A program made the translations under genes and the position numbers. Below, piece after piece: positions 44,172 through 55,150 of a stretch of 64,000 bases of DNA (position 1 is the stretch's first letter; the number at the start of each line of letters is the position of its first letter). The DNA is from Gonatopus flavifemur (taxonomy: Eukaryota > Arthropoda > Insecta > Hymenoptera > Dryinidae), in assembly GCA_018340375.1 (NCBI GenBank), contig JAFFJZ010000002.1:25748001-25812000 (forward strand). The letters run 5' to 3'. A model generated the notes under the pieces. The model saw only the letters and a program-made list of their open reading frames with translations, had not been told where the DNA came from and made no database searches.

Positions 44172-45029
44172 TAGTTATATGTAGTGCCAATAGTAGCCCC
44201 ATACAAGTTTCAACCTGATCCTCACAGAATTACTGGAGAGACGGGAGAAAATATTATAGAAAGAGGTGATTTTTGCGACCGCACGTATCTTCGTTTCTTA
44301 TTATTCCATTGCAATGAATTTTCCAAGTGAATTCCTTCCTGGGATTTCTATAGAGATTCCATTCAGTTTCTATAGAGCCAAATCCTAAGAGGATTCCCAT
44401 TACAATTCTACAAAATCTTTCCTCTCGGATTAACGGTCAGAAAAATTAAATGCATTGTATGTTTCAGTATTTTTGTATCCCCCGAAAAATCCCAGAAAAC
44501 AATTCAATAAACGTCAACAACTTTAATTCAAGGTATCACGTGTTATCTTCAAAACTTTTTGGATAATGTTCAATCGTCTTCTAGGCAACTATCTCGCTTT
44601 ATTATTCATCTCACAGCTCAATGCGTTCCAGAAGAATAATTTTTTTGAAACCATCGAATGATTCATGATTACTTTCCACGAAGTATGAAATCAAAATAAT
44701 GTACGTGACTTATCCACTTTGAAGATGAAAAAGTTTTGTTCGAAAAGTATTCGAATACTACGTGGATGATAATAATGCAGCGGGGAGTGGCTTGGGATCA
44801 AAAGCAGAAACGTAAACAGTTTCTCGAAGGATCGCAAACTTCATTAAGCCTCAAACTTTTTTATCTTCCAAGAAACTGTTTATATTTCTTCTTCGATTGG
44901 AAGCTTATAAGCTACATCATTATCTTTCTCCGAAGCAAAGCACTACCTGACTGCACTGATACGAACACTGTACAAAAACTGTGTCAAATCCCAGAATGAT
45001 CGATAAAACGATTGATAAAATCATCGCCA
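44172..45029. other. Spacer
   Basis: 44340-44420 carries TTTCTATAGAG/GGATTTC words related to 16261-16770 and 24590-24670. The ORF 44736-44999 has no recognised motif. Confidence 0.35.
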
Positions 45030-45420
45030 CTCGGAATGAACTTCCAAAAAAAAGTTTGGAACCTCTTTGCCAAACATCTTTCAGAGAATTCATCAACAAT
45101 TTCGATGAAATCTCGGAAAGTCACGAAAATTGTTTGGAGATCCATAGAAAATTTGTGGATTTCCAAATAATCTGGAAATTCACGAATCTTCAAGTATTCC
45201 CTAATGAAAATGTTATACCGTGTTTTTTTGGTGTAACCCATACAGGAAACCCCGATAATGTAAACACAGCCAATAATTGGCCCATGTATGGCTACCATTG
45301 AATGATCAACAATGGATTCATATCATTGGCACAAGTGTGGCCCACCACTGGCTGATAAGAAAGGTCAGCAATGAAAACAGCCGATAATCAGCCGATGTAC
45401 GGCTATCAGGGTTGGGTTTA
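45030..45420. repeat. Two adjoining word-repeats (GGAAATCC and GGCTACCATTG)
   Basis: 45033-45230 is built of TTTGGAACC, GATGAAATCTCGG, GAGATCCATAG and GGAAATTC words and ends TTTTTTTGGTG|TA. 45240-45420 is built of GGCCCATGTATGGCTACC, CAATGATCAACAATGG and GCCGATGTACGGCTATC words. Confidence 0.45.
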
Positions 45421-45699
45421 TCACGTGATTTTTCAATTTCTTACGTATCATACTTGGTTTCTGACACGTAATATATGTGAGATATTTGAACCCTCCTGTC
45501 CCCCCAAAGGCAAGGGGTTGATTTTATGCGTAAGATACTCGGTTTCTTACGTGTCGTAAACTATGTAAAATACTTCGAAGTATATTACGCGCCATATAAA
45601 AAGTGTTCACACTTAACCACTCATTTGAATTAATACTGAACCAATTATTCTGAAACGCACTCATATCACCATTGGATATCATTATTATTATTATGCCCC

Positions 45700-45960
45700 A
45701 GTAATCTGCGATTGATGGCTGACATTCGAACATTATCCCGAAATTTATGGCCCTAAATCGGGATCATTTAGCCCCATTACTGGGCCAATCAATAATTTCA
45801 TACATGGCCCATTATTTATTGCCATTACTGGACCCACGTTATCATCCAGCAATTAACCATTGATGAGCCATTAATGGGCGCCATTAACGGGCGAAGAACG
45901 CCGTTTGTGGTCCAGTAACGTGCCATTATTGGGCCAATTGATGAACCCTGTATGGGAAAT
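45700..45960. repeat. CCATTAATGG-word array
   Basis: At least eight degenerate words: GCCCCATTACTGGGCC, TGGCCCATTATTTATTGCC, TTACTGGACCC, GATGAGCCATTAATGGGCG, CCATTAACGGGCG, CGTGCCATTATTGGGCC. Spacing is irregular. Confidence 0.65.
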
Positions 45961-46312
45961 TTAGAGTCAGTGCAAATCCAGTGGGAAACCAATGGTATTT
46001 TGGTAGTTTACCATGAAAACACGGTGTATTTGTGGATTCTTTATACAATATCTTTTGGTTTCTTTTGAGTAGAAAATGAGTGTGGATTTGACGAGAATTC
46101 GGTGTAATTGTACTCCAACGAAGAATATTGAGAGTGATCGCTCGTTGTGACACTGGTAAAATTGATTTGTGGTGTAGTTATAGTGTCAACTATGGTGTGA
46201 AAAACCCACGCATACACCAGGGAACCATGGTTTTGATTCCATTACCCTGGTAGAAATTGTTGCTAGTGAATAATGAGGCACTTACGAGTTTATCTCTTCT
46301 ACTCATGAGACA
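45961..46312. other. Spacer
   Basis: A 35-bp hairpin (CACCAGGGAACC / TTACCCTGGTA) at 46218-46252. Nothing else recognised. Confidence 0.35.
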
Positions 46313-46720
46313 CTACCCTAACGAATCCGATCATACTGAAATTTTCAGTATTCTGTGAGTAAAATTTTGGTATGGTACACAATCAGTATGAATCTAGTAG
46401 TAATTCAGTAAAATGCCCAGTTGTGATGAAGAGTGAACTGGGAACGTACCGTATGCTCGTGAAATTTTTGTACTTGAGGTATACCGAAATATTTCCAATC
46501 ATTCTGTATTTATTCCATACGAATTCGGTATGAATTTGGTATAAATCCTCCATACCCAATTATCACCGAATACGTATCAAATTTCGGTATGTTTTTAGTA
46601 TAAATCCAGTTTGATTTCGGTAAAAATATCACTTGAGTATAATCGAGGTATGGAAAATTCACAAACATACTGGATAATTTCAGTATGATCACAGTATGAT
46701 CAAATTTGCTGGAGTAGTGA
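46313..46720. repeat. CATACTGAAATTTCGGTATG-word array
   Basis: CTGAAATTTTCAGTATTC, ACGAATTCGGTATGAATTTG, CAAATTTCGGTATG, TAATTTCAGTATG and more, on both strands. The outer ends AGACACTACC and GGAGTAGTG resemble each other. Confidence 0.55.
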
Positions 46721-47361
46721 GGAAAACTCACAAGGCACTCACAAGAATGTAACACTCCAACTAACTGGATTCCATTTATCGAAACTAGTGCAACAGTCAT
46801 CATTATCTAACGAGGAACTTATTAGAAACTAACATGGCACTTGTGAGAATAATTAGGATAAAAATAAAAATTCATTATTGAATTTATGATTGATTCAGAA
46901 ATGCTCTTAGTTTGAACAAATTTGCTTCAACTCAGAGAATTTTTTCATTCGATAATTTTGTTCCCTGGTAGTAACATTGTTCTTTTGCATCAAAAGAACA
47001 CTGTCTGGACAGGATTCTATTTTCAGAATAAAGAGACATGTTTTCAATTTGATTAATTATTTCTTTTTTAGTATACATGCATGAAACATTTCTTTACCAG
47101 TCTAATGAATATTTGGCGAATCTAATGAATAATATTGATCTAATAATTCAAACTGTTTATCAATGATTTTAGTGAATAATGTCTAAATCTGATCTTAGTA
47201 ATGTTTGGATTAACCTTGCAAGAAATTTACAAGTTTTATCCAAACATCACTAGTCAGATAAGATTTACAAGTGATTCATTAGTCGCTCACTGGTTTTATT
47301 TTAATAAGTTTTTCCCTGTGAATAACTCATGAGTCGTGAGAAAGGACTTGTGATATGCCTA
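46721..47361. other. Spacer
   Basis: TTTTGTTCCCTGGTAG at about 46968 resembles the ACCAGGG end at 46218. No exon seen. Confidence 0.35.
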
Positions 47362-47634
47362 CTCTCTAAATCTGAAAGAGTGAAAAATCACGTGTTTCAT
47401 TCCACTAAGTCTCAGAAGTGAGCCAGTCCGCTTCGAGTGGGATTTTCACTGGTTTCGAGTGAACTCTCACTGTTTTAGAGTGAAACATTGACTCTAGAAT
47501 TGGAGTGGCTGTGAGTTTGTAACCTCAAACCTCCGAATATCACTCTCAAAGAGTGGAAATTTCGCTCAAAATTTCGACAGACTCACTTTTGGCTGGCTGA
47601 AGAGTGAAATCTCACTCTAAAAATTTTAGAGAGT
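47362..47634. repeat. TTTCACTC/GAGTGAAA-word array
   Basis: The inverted ends CTCTCTAAATCTGAAAGAG and AATTTTAGAGAG frame GAGTGGGATTTTCACTGG, GAGTGAACTCTCACTG, TTAGAGTGAAAC, CACTCTCAAAGAGTGG and GAGTGAAATCTCACTC. A related set of words lies at 56490-56600. Confidence 0.65.
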
Positions 47635-47642
47635 CCTAAGGT

Positions 47643-47913
47643 ACACTGAGAAAACAGATATCCTGAAAATTACCATAATTTATGGATTTTCAGCGCTGGT
47701 CTGACCCGAGTCGGAATATTTACTTGCACGAATATCTAAAAGTACCATAATTTCTTGGACTTTTCAGAATAAGTATGGCACCTTCCTTATAAAAGTCCCA
47801 GCCATTATGGTACTTTTAGAGGTTTGTTCAGGTAAATATTGAGACTCGGGTCAGACCAGCGCTGAAAATCCATAAATTATGGTACTTTTTAAGATACCTT
47901 TTTCTCCGTGTAG
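47643..47913. mobile_element. Palindromic MITE, TIR CACTGAGAAAA / CACGGAGAAAA
   Basis: The ATTACCATAATTTATGGATT block and the GCGCTGGTCTGACCCGAGTC block are mirrored by GACTCGGGTCAGACCAGCGC and TCCATAAATTATGGTACTT. TA on both sides. Confidence 0.9.
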
Positions 47914-48289
47914 GGTTTTACCATACTTTTCCTCTCGGAAATTCATCAACAAATTTTTACAGTATACTCCGGAGAAAATAATTCCATAATTTTCATATCT
48001 TATAGAATACCTGACAAATCCTTGATAAATTGGCAAGCAATGATTAATTGAAATTGTGCATATCATTATGAATCGCACGTGAAATTTCGGAAACTGTCTA
48101 AAGAAACACACTTACCTATTTTAATCCTCATTTACGCTTAGATTTTGCTTCACTTACACTCAAGTGATATTATTGACAAGCGTACAAACAAGTAATAGTG
48201 AAGTTGATTCACGTACATGAGAAGGACGGTCAAACTTAGGAAGCCTACTTTCTTTCTTTCTTCCTTTCTTTTTTCTTCCTCCGTTGACT
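47914..48289. other. Spacer with a CT tract
   Basis: CTTTCTTTCTTTC-type pyrimidine tract at 48248-48282, ahead of a GC-richer segment. Confidence 0.4.
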
Positions 48290-48425
48290 GTTTGTTACTG
48301 TTACCGCTTGCGTTGGAGCGATTTTCATTATATGCTTTGACGTTGTGAATCGTCAGATCATTTCACGTGAGAAATCACAGGTAGAAAGAGAGAAAGAAAG
48401 AAAAAGAGAGGAGGGGACTCTTAAC
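48290..48425 (+). other. Possible noncoding first exon or promoter region
   Basis: Less AT-rich than its surroundings, with several CpG (CGCTTGCGTTGGAGCG, GACGTTGTGAATCGTC). A GA tract (48382-48415) leads to a good donor, CTTAAC|GTAAGT, at 48426. It could splice to the exon at 53258. Strand and function are inferred, not shown. Confidence 0.25.
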
Positions 48426-48437
48426 GTAAGTAGTCTC

Positions 48438-48468
48438 TTCGCATCGTGGTGGAAAACCTCGATGCGAA
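48438..48468. repeat. Hairpin TTCGCATCG / CGATGCGAA
   Basis: A perfect 9-bp stem with a 13-nt loop, in the GC-richer segment just downstream of the GTAAGT donor at 48426. Confidence 0.5.
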
Positions 48469-50036
48469 AGAAGTTGACTGGCCCCATGCTACTTGAGACC
48501 CCTCTCATCGTTTTCAGTCTTGGGCCTTACCAATGGTCAAGCAACGAGCATAGAACCAGTATTATGTGCCACACTCTTGTGCATCGACGGTCCTCTTTCG
48601 AAACGGCGCGCAATATTTGAAAAAGTACATTCATTCATTCATTCAAATTATATTAAAACATTGAAAACTTGTTGTCATGAGTTCGTGAAAAAAGAATAAT
48701 ATCAAATCATAATGTAGTTTATAATTATTATCAATTCATCGTAAAAAAAATTCTCATAGTGGAGGGAAAAAAATCTCATCAATATTCACAGTGAAAACGT
48801 TTGATCAAATTTTCAATATATATTATCTCTTTTGTTCTTTTTTCATTCATTCATAACCATCGATATAAATTGATTTTCATTGTTGGTTTTATCTTTTTTT
48901 GAATTTTATCAACAGAAATTATACTTCCTTACTCGCTGTGTAAAACTGGCATCAATGATCCAATTATTGTGACAATTTGATTATTCTGTGAATTATCATC
49001 GATCGAGAAAAACGAGATTAATTGATTGTATTGTGAGCATCAACAACGTGCATATGTGTGTGTTTCTGACTAAAAGGATTGCAGAGTGCGAAACATAATC
49101 GAAGGGTGAGTTCTTTATGTATTGTAATATGAATGTTTGTCGATCGATTGCTCCGCGAAATTCAGTTTCTCATTAAACCAAGACCTAAGAATTGTTCCTT
49201 GGGGAACAAAAAAAACGTCACGTTGGATCATAGAGAATATTTTGATATATTTTTTGGGTACATAATTAATGAAGATTTGTTGGAATACATCAATCATATT
49301 GTGCCTTGGTGGTATCGATTCATCTCTCCTGCTGATTGAAAATTGTTGAGTCACAAGAAGCAAGTTGTGTTCCCTGGCGAACCTTGATTCTTTTCAAGCA
49401 TCAAAGAAAAAGCCAAAGAAGAGATTCATTCATCCCCACGATGAGAACAAAAAACACACATTTACATCCATTTCCATTCAACTGTAACGATCCCGTCCCT
49501 TTTCTCACCTGAATAAAGAAAAATATTCATATTTATATCGAACAATAATCAAACGATTTTATGTATATCAACAACTTCGTTCAAGAGAATTTTTTCTGAT
49601 AAGAATCGATTCAAAAAATTGTCTAAATCTCATTGTGATTGGTATTACCTGACCGATACTTTAATTACTTTCATGCTTCGCATGAGTTTCTCTTCCTTTA
49701 CGCATGTATATATCGAATTAAAATTCAATAGACGCTTAGAACTTGACCAACTTTTATTCTAACTTTCCAAATTATGATTCATGTGGATCGACAAAACACA
49801 TTTCGAGTTGTTCGGGAAATGAAATTGTATCGATGACTGAATTTTCTTATTATCAGTTGATTAATTCGAATGTTTCTCTTGTGTCATTTCGAATCACACG
49901 TTGGAAATATGTTAAGAAATTTGAAGATCAGTCGAATAGATTGTGTTCACAGAAATGATCGAATTATATGAATCAATTGTACACCAGTTGCATGAGATAT
50001 CAAATTCAAACCATTTTCGATGTGGTAACAATTCAA
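48469..50036. other. Spacer
   Basis: Short ORFs on both strands at 49115-49363 overlap and match nothing I know. No transposon end recognised. Confidence 0.35.
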
Positions 50037-50662
50037 TTCACGCGGAAAACCAATTTGAGTTGTTATTACAGCAAATAGATTAGCTACAAATGCAAATTCT
50101 TTTGCTGCATAGCTGAAATTTAGCTGTAAGAACTAATTTGATGACTGCTACTGCTGCAATTGAAGTTTTTTTATCCAAATTGTATACAATTTATACACAA
50201 ATACTATAAAATCTGTATTGAATTTATATCTAAAATGCATCATATGCATTCTCTGTGAGTTCATCATTGAATTTTTACTCTTTCCATTGTTTAGTTGATG
50301 TAAATGCAAGTTTAGTTGTCTGAAATACGAATGAAACAGTTTATCCAATGTAAATGAAGAATTTAGCTATGACAAATCGAGTTTATTCGATTTAAGTGAA
50401 TTTTTATTCAGAGTAGTTGAATTTCCTAGCTGTCTAATATTGAATTGAACCCTCTTTCTCAGTGTATTGAATTTCGCCCTGGGGGAAATATTTCTCAGGG
50501 AATTTCTGAGAATCTCTCCCAAACTCTTGAAATTCGAACATTCTCTGTAGATCTTTGCAAATCTCTATGAAATTCAGAATAATTCTAAAAACCTCTGAAG
50601 ATATTCTGAGCATTTCTGAAAAACTCTCAAAATTGGAATTTCCACCGGGGGAGGGGGGGGGG
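50037..50662. repeat. Mixed old repeats with a G run
   Basis: 50070-50160 carries AGCTACAAATG/TTGCTGCATAGC words; CTCAGTGTA at 50460 is a MITE end. 50480-50640 is an array of TTTCTGAGAATCTC/CTCTGAAGATATTCTGAG words. A run of 10 G follows at 50653-50662. Confidence 0.45.
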
Positions 50663-50882
50663 TGGCAAAATTTACAGAAGCCATAAAATGTTGGGAAATG
50701 TTTAGTTTTTGAGTTATAAATCAAATCAGCTGACCATTCGAATGTCAATAATCAACGAGTAACTGTTACATGGTGGTTTAGAACTAAGCAAGGAACAAAG
50801 TTTATTGGTTTTACTCCAGAAATCAGGCCCCGAAAAGTTTCAGACTTTATACTGCAATGAGAAAAGGATTCAGTTATAGTTA

Positions 50883-51181
50883 CACGGAAAGACCGGGCTT
50901 ATTAATATTTAGGAAAAATTCATCAACGTTTAGAAAAATGACTGTCAATTTAGGGAAAAAGGGGACCATTGATAAATATTCTCAGTGAGTCTACCACAAA
51001 TTCGTAGTCAATATATTAACAGTTGATAGTTTCATTGGTATTTTTCACAGTGAAACTATCAATTGTTAATACATCGACTACGAATTTTTAGTAGACTCAC
51101 TACGAATATTTTTCAGCGATCCTCGTTTTCCCTGAATTGACAGTCATTTTTCTGAATAATAATAGACCCGGTCTTTCCGTG
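50883..51181. mobile_element. MITE, TIR CACGGAAAGACCGGG
   Basis: TA|CACGGAAAGACCGGGCTT at the left and ACCCGGTCTTTCCGTG|CA at the right. AAAATGACTGTCAATTTAGG pairs with CCTGAATTGACAGTCATTTT; TGAGTCTACC..CGTAGTC is mirrored around the centre. Confidence 0.88.
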
Positions 51182-51270
51182 CACCAGCATTTGGTAACAG
51201 TTACCAAATCTCATAGTTGGATATGGTGAAATAAATATTTGGTTATAATTACCGACATTCATGACTAATG

Positions 51271-51610
51271 CACGGAGAAAATTTTGTGGTATAAATTGTA
51301 ACAAAAATGTATTGAATATTACTATGTTTTTGTAAAGTTGGACCGATGAATATTGCTATGATAATGATTGAAATTACGGTACAATGTAGTAAAGTTGGAC
51401 ACAAAACAAAGAAGAATTACAATTTTCCTTCCGTGAAAAGGGATGCTCGCGAAGTATTTAAAAATCAACGTTGAGTGATTCCGATCACAGTGTCAGTATA
51501 GTCCAACATTACAAAAGAATTATAGTAATCGATACTACAAAATTCTCTGCGTGTGCCTTTGGAGATAGTCGCCAAACTTTGGTAACTATAACTAGGTTCT
51601 TTTTTCAGTG
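51271..51610. mobile_element. MITE, CACGGAGAAAATTTT to TCTTTTTTCAGTG
   Basis: Inverted ends of the CACNG type, TG on both sides. The TTTGGTAAC/GTTACCAAA words of the flanks (51190-51215) also occur inside the right arm (about 51578), so the borders are uncertain. Confidence 0.5.
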
Positions 51611-53257
51611 TGGCGAGACAATTTGTGTATTTTTTTTAATTCAAGACTTGCATTTCTATTTCAAAAACAATCCTTTACGAAATAAGAATTCTTTTGGTGA
51701 TGATTTATTTCCTTCTCTATGTGATAGAGAAATTGCAATACTCGACGAAATTCGCCTGGTGTAATATACATATGCAGGATATGAAGCACATTGGAGCCGG
51801 AAGCTCTATTTTTTACTGTTTCATATGGTCATCTAGGTTGCACTCAACTGTAACATACATCGCGTTCCATGGCTTGTCGCACTTTGATATTAACTCATGA
51901 GTGAATCGGAGAACTCGTACTCGCTGGAAGAATACGATGCGTATCAAGGATGACTAATTAAGCGCTATCACCTTCATTTATTCCGCTATGACTTTTGATA
52001 AAAGTGCGAGTGTTGAGAGATTCCCTCGTATCATCACAAATGAACGGAATTGATTTTTCCTTTTCATCCTGGAACGATGAATTTCATCGAATCTATCGCT
52101 TTTATTTTTCAAGTTCACGTGGGAATGAATGAGTGCTGTACATATCTCATATTCAATTTTTCCACCTTGCGGAAACGTACTTTTATGAAAATTTTTATGG
52201 CATATGGATCCATTGAATTCTCCGATAACTGAAAAACACACTCGACTCTGGAAAAGAATAATTCACCTCAACGTTCCAACTTGGTACTCTTATTTTTCAT
52301 AATATCTAGGGAATTCGATGTTTGCGAGAATGCAGTGGTATTCTTTGATGTAAATCATACCTTTTGAAAAATTTTCAAATTAGAAGAATCGTCGAAAGTG
52401 CGCAATTGACCTACTTGGTTTTGTTTGAATAAATCATTTGGGACACTTGAGAATTCAATCGAAACAATTGGAACATTCGGAAACACTAAATCCAATCTAC
52501 TCGTTATGGAAGAATGCGTCAAGTTTTCTTTGTCAACGTATGATGAGGTACACGTATAATTTAATACCATGTATATACTCAATGATTGAATTTCGTCCAT
52601 GTCCTTTCTCAACCCGATTATTTCGTTCTTCTATAGAAATTATATATCTCGTTCATTAATTTTGGATTAGGTTAGATACTCGAATGTCTACCCGAAAGTG
52701 GATTTACAGAATATATGACAATTATGATAGCAATTGTAACATCTTACAGTATTAACCTTTTTTTTATTCCCTCCAACACTCTCATTCCCACTATCTCACA
52801 CTTTCACTCTTGGATTGTGTAAAGAAGTCTCAATAGGGATTCATTAAGAAATTCTGCGAATCATGAGATCAACCTTACTCTCGTGCTCTTTTTCACCCAC
52901 CTCATTCTCGCTCTCTCGAGACATATTTTGATGAATTCTCCAGAATTTTTCGCTCTACTTTTAGGTCAATTACATAATTTTCTCGAGTATTTTAATATAT
53001 TCTCCGTTCATATGCAATTGATGACGTGAAATGCTTCTCGTTCCTCGTCAAGAGTCGGGAGAAAAAACAACCCGTCCGAAATTCCAAACGAATTTAAATA
53101 CTGAGAATCTCTGAGTGAAAACTCGTGTGCGATAAATTCGGTGAGATGAGATTATTATACATTTGGTGGGTGAAATGAAAGGAATTAGATTCCGAGACTC
53201 TGTTGGTGATATGTGAGAACTAAAATCCATAGTTCACTCTTGTTTTTACCCAAACAG
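51611..53257. other. Long stretch without repeats or clear genes
   Basis: Notably poor in MITEs. Overlapping ORFs at 51978-52241 and 52355-52659 have no recognisable domains. A pyrimidine-rich tract leads into the acceptor at 53257. Confidence 0.4.
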
Positions 53258-53307
53258 TTCGTGCGATACCGAATCGTAATGAGCAACTCGTCAGGAACGT
53301 TTTCCGA
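53258..53307 (+). CDS. Possible first coding exon (start MSNSSGTFS)
   Basis: A strong acceptor (TTGTTTTTACCCAAACAG, to 53257), a short leader, ATG at 53279 and a strong donor GTAAGT from 53308 frame a 50-nt exon. Its coding part is nine codons plus two bases, so the next exon would have to supply one base. I do not recognise the N-terminus, and no fitting next exon was found; it may lie beyond the window. Confidence 0.35.
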
Positions 53308-54532
53308 GTAAGTTCATCGCCATATCAGTCCTATTTCCTCATTCCTGGAAAAAGAATGTTTGAGTTTTATTCCCCATCATTAGATTCAGCTCATATCAAG
53401 AACGTGATTTTCTCTCAATTCCTCAAAAGAAACAACTATATAACGTATAGTTGTTTCCAACGTTTGACACGATACATGGTCCAATTTTCAAAAAGAGTCA
53501 TGAAATTCGTTTTCTAGTAGATTTCCAACGTTATTGTCTTCTTTTTGAAGATAGAAACAATTTCGAACAAAGTGGTTCTTTTCCCCTGAGTTCTTGGAAA
53601 TTTTCATCAGGTTCTGAGAATTAAGCATCTTAGCATTCACGTTACGAAAGCATTATCACGAAAATTATCAGTACTCTCAGTGCAACGCCAAAGGAAAACC
53701 ATATTGGAACTATCGTATATGAAATATAACTGCATTTGACGGGTCGCTAATGACCTTGTGAATTCTCATATTGTCTGCCTATACATCGAGTCTGGAAAGT
53801 TGGAAACTTATTATGATATCGCTTATGAACATTATAATCGGAATCGTTGGTATTTCGCGAGAATTGAGATCAGATTAGATTGTTAGTTATTGAATCACAT
53901 TAATGTGTACTTACATTACGCTATGTCTTTTCAAAACGAATTGTACTCAGCTTCCAAAGGGAAATTTTACTCTTCATTATAGCTGCAACAGAGAGATGAA
54001 TTGAACACAAAATTCAAACCTTAAACAAAGAGTTCTTCGTATCTTGCGTCTCATTTTCCATGAATTTTGAATAAACCTGTATCCGCTGTGGTTGAGGTAT
54101 GTCTATTGCTTACGGTGTATACTGCAAAAGAGAATATACTATTGGTGCGTTAATAATGATTTGCGATTCGAGTGAATATACCCGACATGTACCCACACAG
54201 GCCGGCGTCCATATATCTGTAGTTATACATGGAGACAAATATGGACGTATATATCCGTTGAATTGAGCGGTTGCGTGACCATGCCGATTGTTATTCGATC
54301 GTGTACCGCATTGGGAAGTTTTGCATCCGTTCTTTCGCTCAAATTATTCCCCTGTGATGAATTAGGAGTACACGCCACGTGCGATTTATCATCGAGAATT
54401 CCAAATTCACTGGCTTAATCGTGCGGTAATGTATAATACATTGGTGATCGAATCAAACATTTCAAACACATTGATATATCGGGGATCGTGTCTCAAAATT
54501 TTCCTGTTCCATTCATTTACCTTGACACTGTC
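53308..54532. other. Repeat-poor stretch
   Basis: If the exon at 53258 is real this is intron. 54190-54440 is GC-richer with several CpG and no ORF, possibly regulatory. Nothing firm. Confidence 0.35.
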
Positions 54533-54690
54533 AATTCAAGTGTTTCACTTTGGTACGCTCAGAATCGTGTAGTCACTTTTTGAACACTCGAATTATGTAA
54601 ATTCCCTCACGCTTTCGACTGTTAAGAAGTGACGACTACACGACTTGAACACTGTTAGGATATCAAAATAAAACACTTGAAGTTACAATG
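54533..54690. repeat. Inverted repeat, possible MITE
   Basis: CAATTCAAGTGTTTCACTTT and AATCGTGTAGTCACTTTTTG are mirrored by AAGTGACGACTACACGACTT and AAAACACTTGAAGTTAC. Confidence 0.65.
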
Positions 54691-54819
54691 TTTTTGTTCT
54701 TTTCGATGTGCTTTTTTGGCAAGTCAAGGCCATTGAGGGCTATCTAATTTCTAGCTGAGAGTTTGTCTACACAGAGAAAATAGAAGTCATTACGACAGTG
54801 GAATCTGATGCCACTGTGT

Positions 54820-55150
54820 ATCTTTTGTTGGGAGAACGAATTTTCTGCTATCCAAGCGATGTTATTAGTCGTCACTGGCAGTATTTGATTGTTATAGCAG
54901 AAAAAATGCACCCACCATAGCTGAAGTTCTGGGTTATTATTTGAGTGGCAGGAAATCACGTTACCCACACAGCACCCAATGTCTCAGTAATATTTTGAGA
55001 ATATTACAATGTTCCGTTCAGAACGTTCTGTGTGAAATATTCATACAAGATCCTTTAGATATTGCAGATACAATGTTCCGTTGAGAATGTTCTGAGAATC
55101 TTTCAATTGAAATATTGCACATACAATGATCTTTGATGTTCTGGAAATCT
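54820..55150. repeat. AGC-word fragment followed by a CCCACACAGCAC element end
   Basis: 54825-54935 carries AACGAATTTTCTGCTATC and TTATAGCAGAAAAAATG words. CCCACACAGCACCCAATG at 54966 begins a GAACGTTC/AATGTTCCG-word segment whose right end is not visible. Confidence 0.5.

Noticed and set aside
48345..48620. 91-codon basic ORF over the GA tract
   Set aside because: Its KERKREEG composition derives from the purine tract; a donor site lies inside it and no domain is visible.
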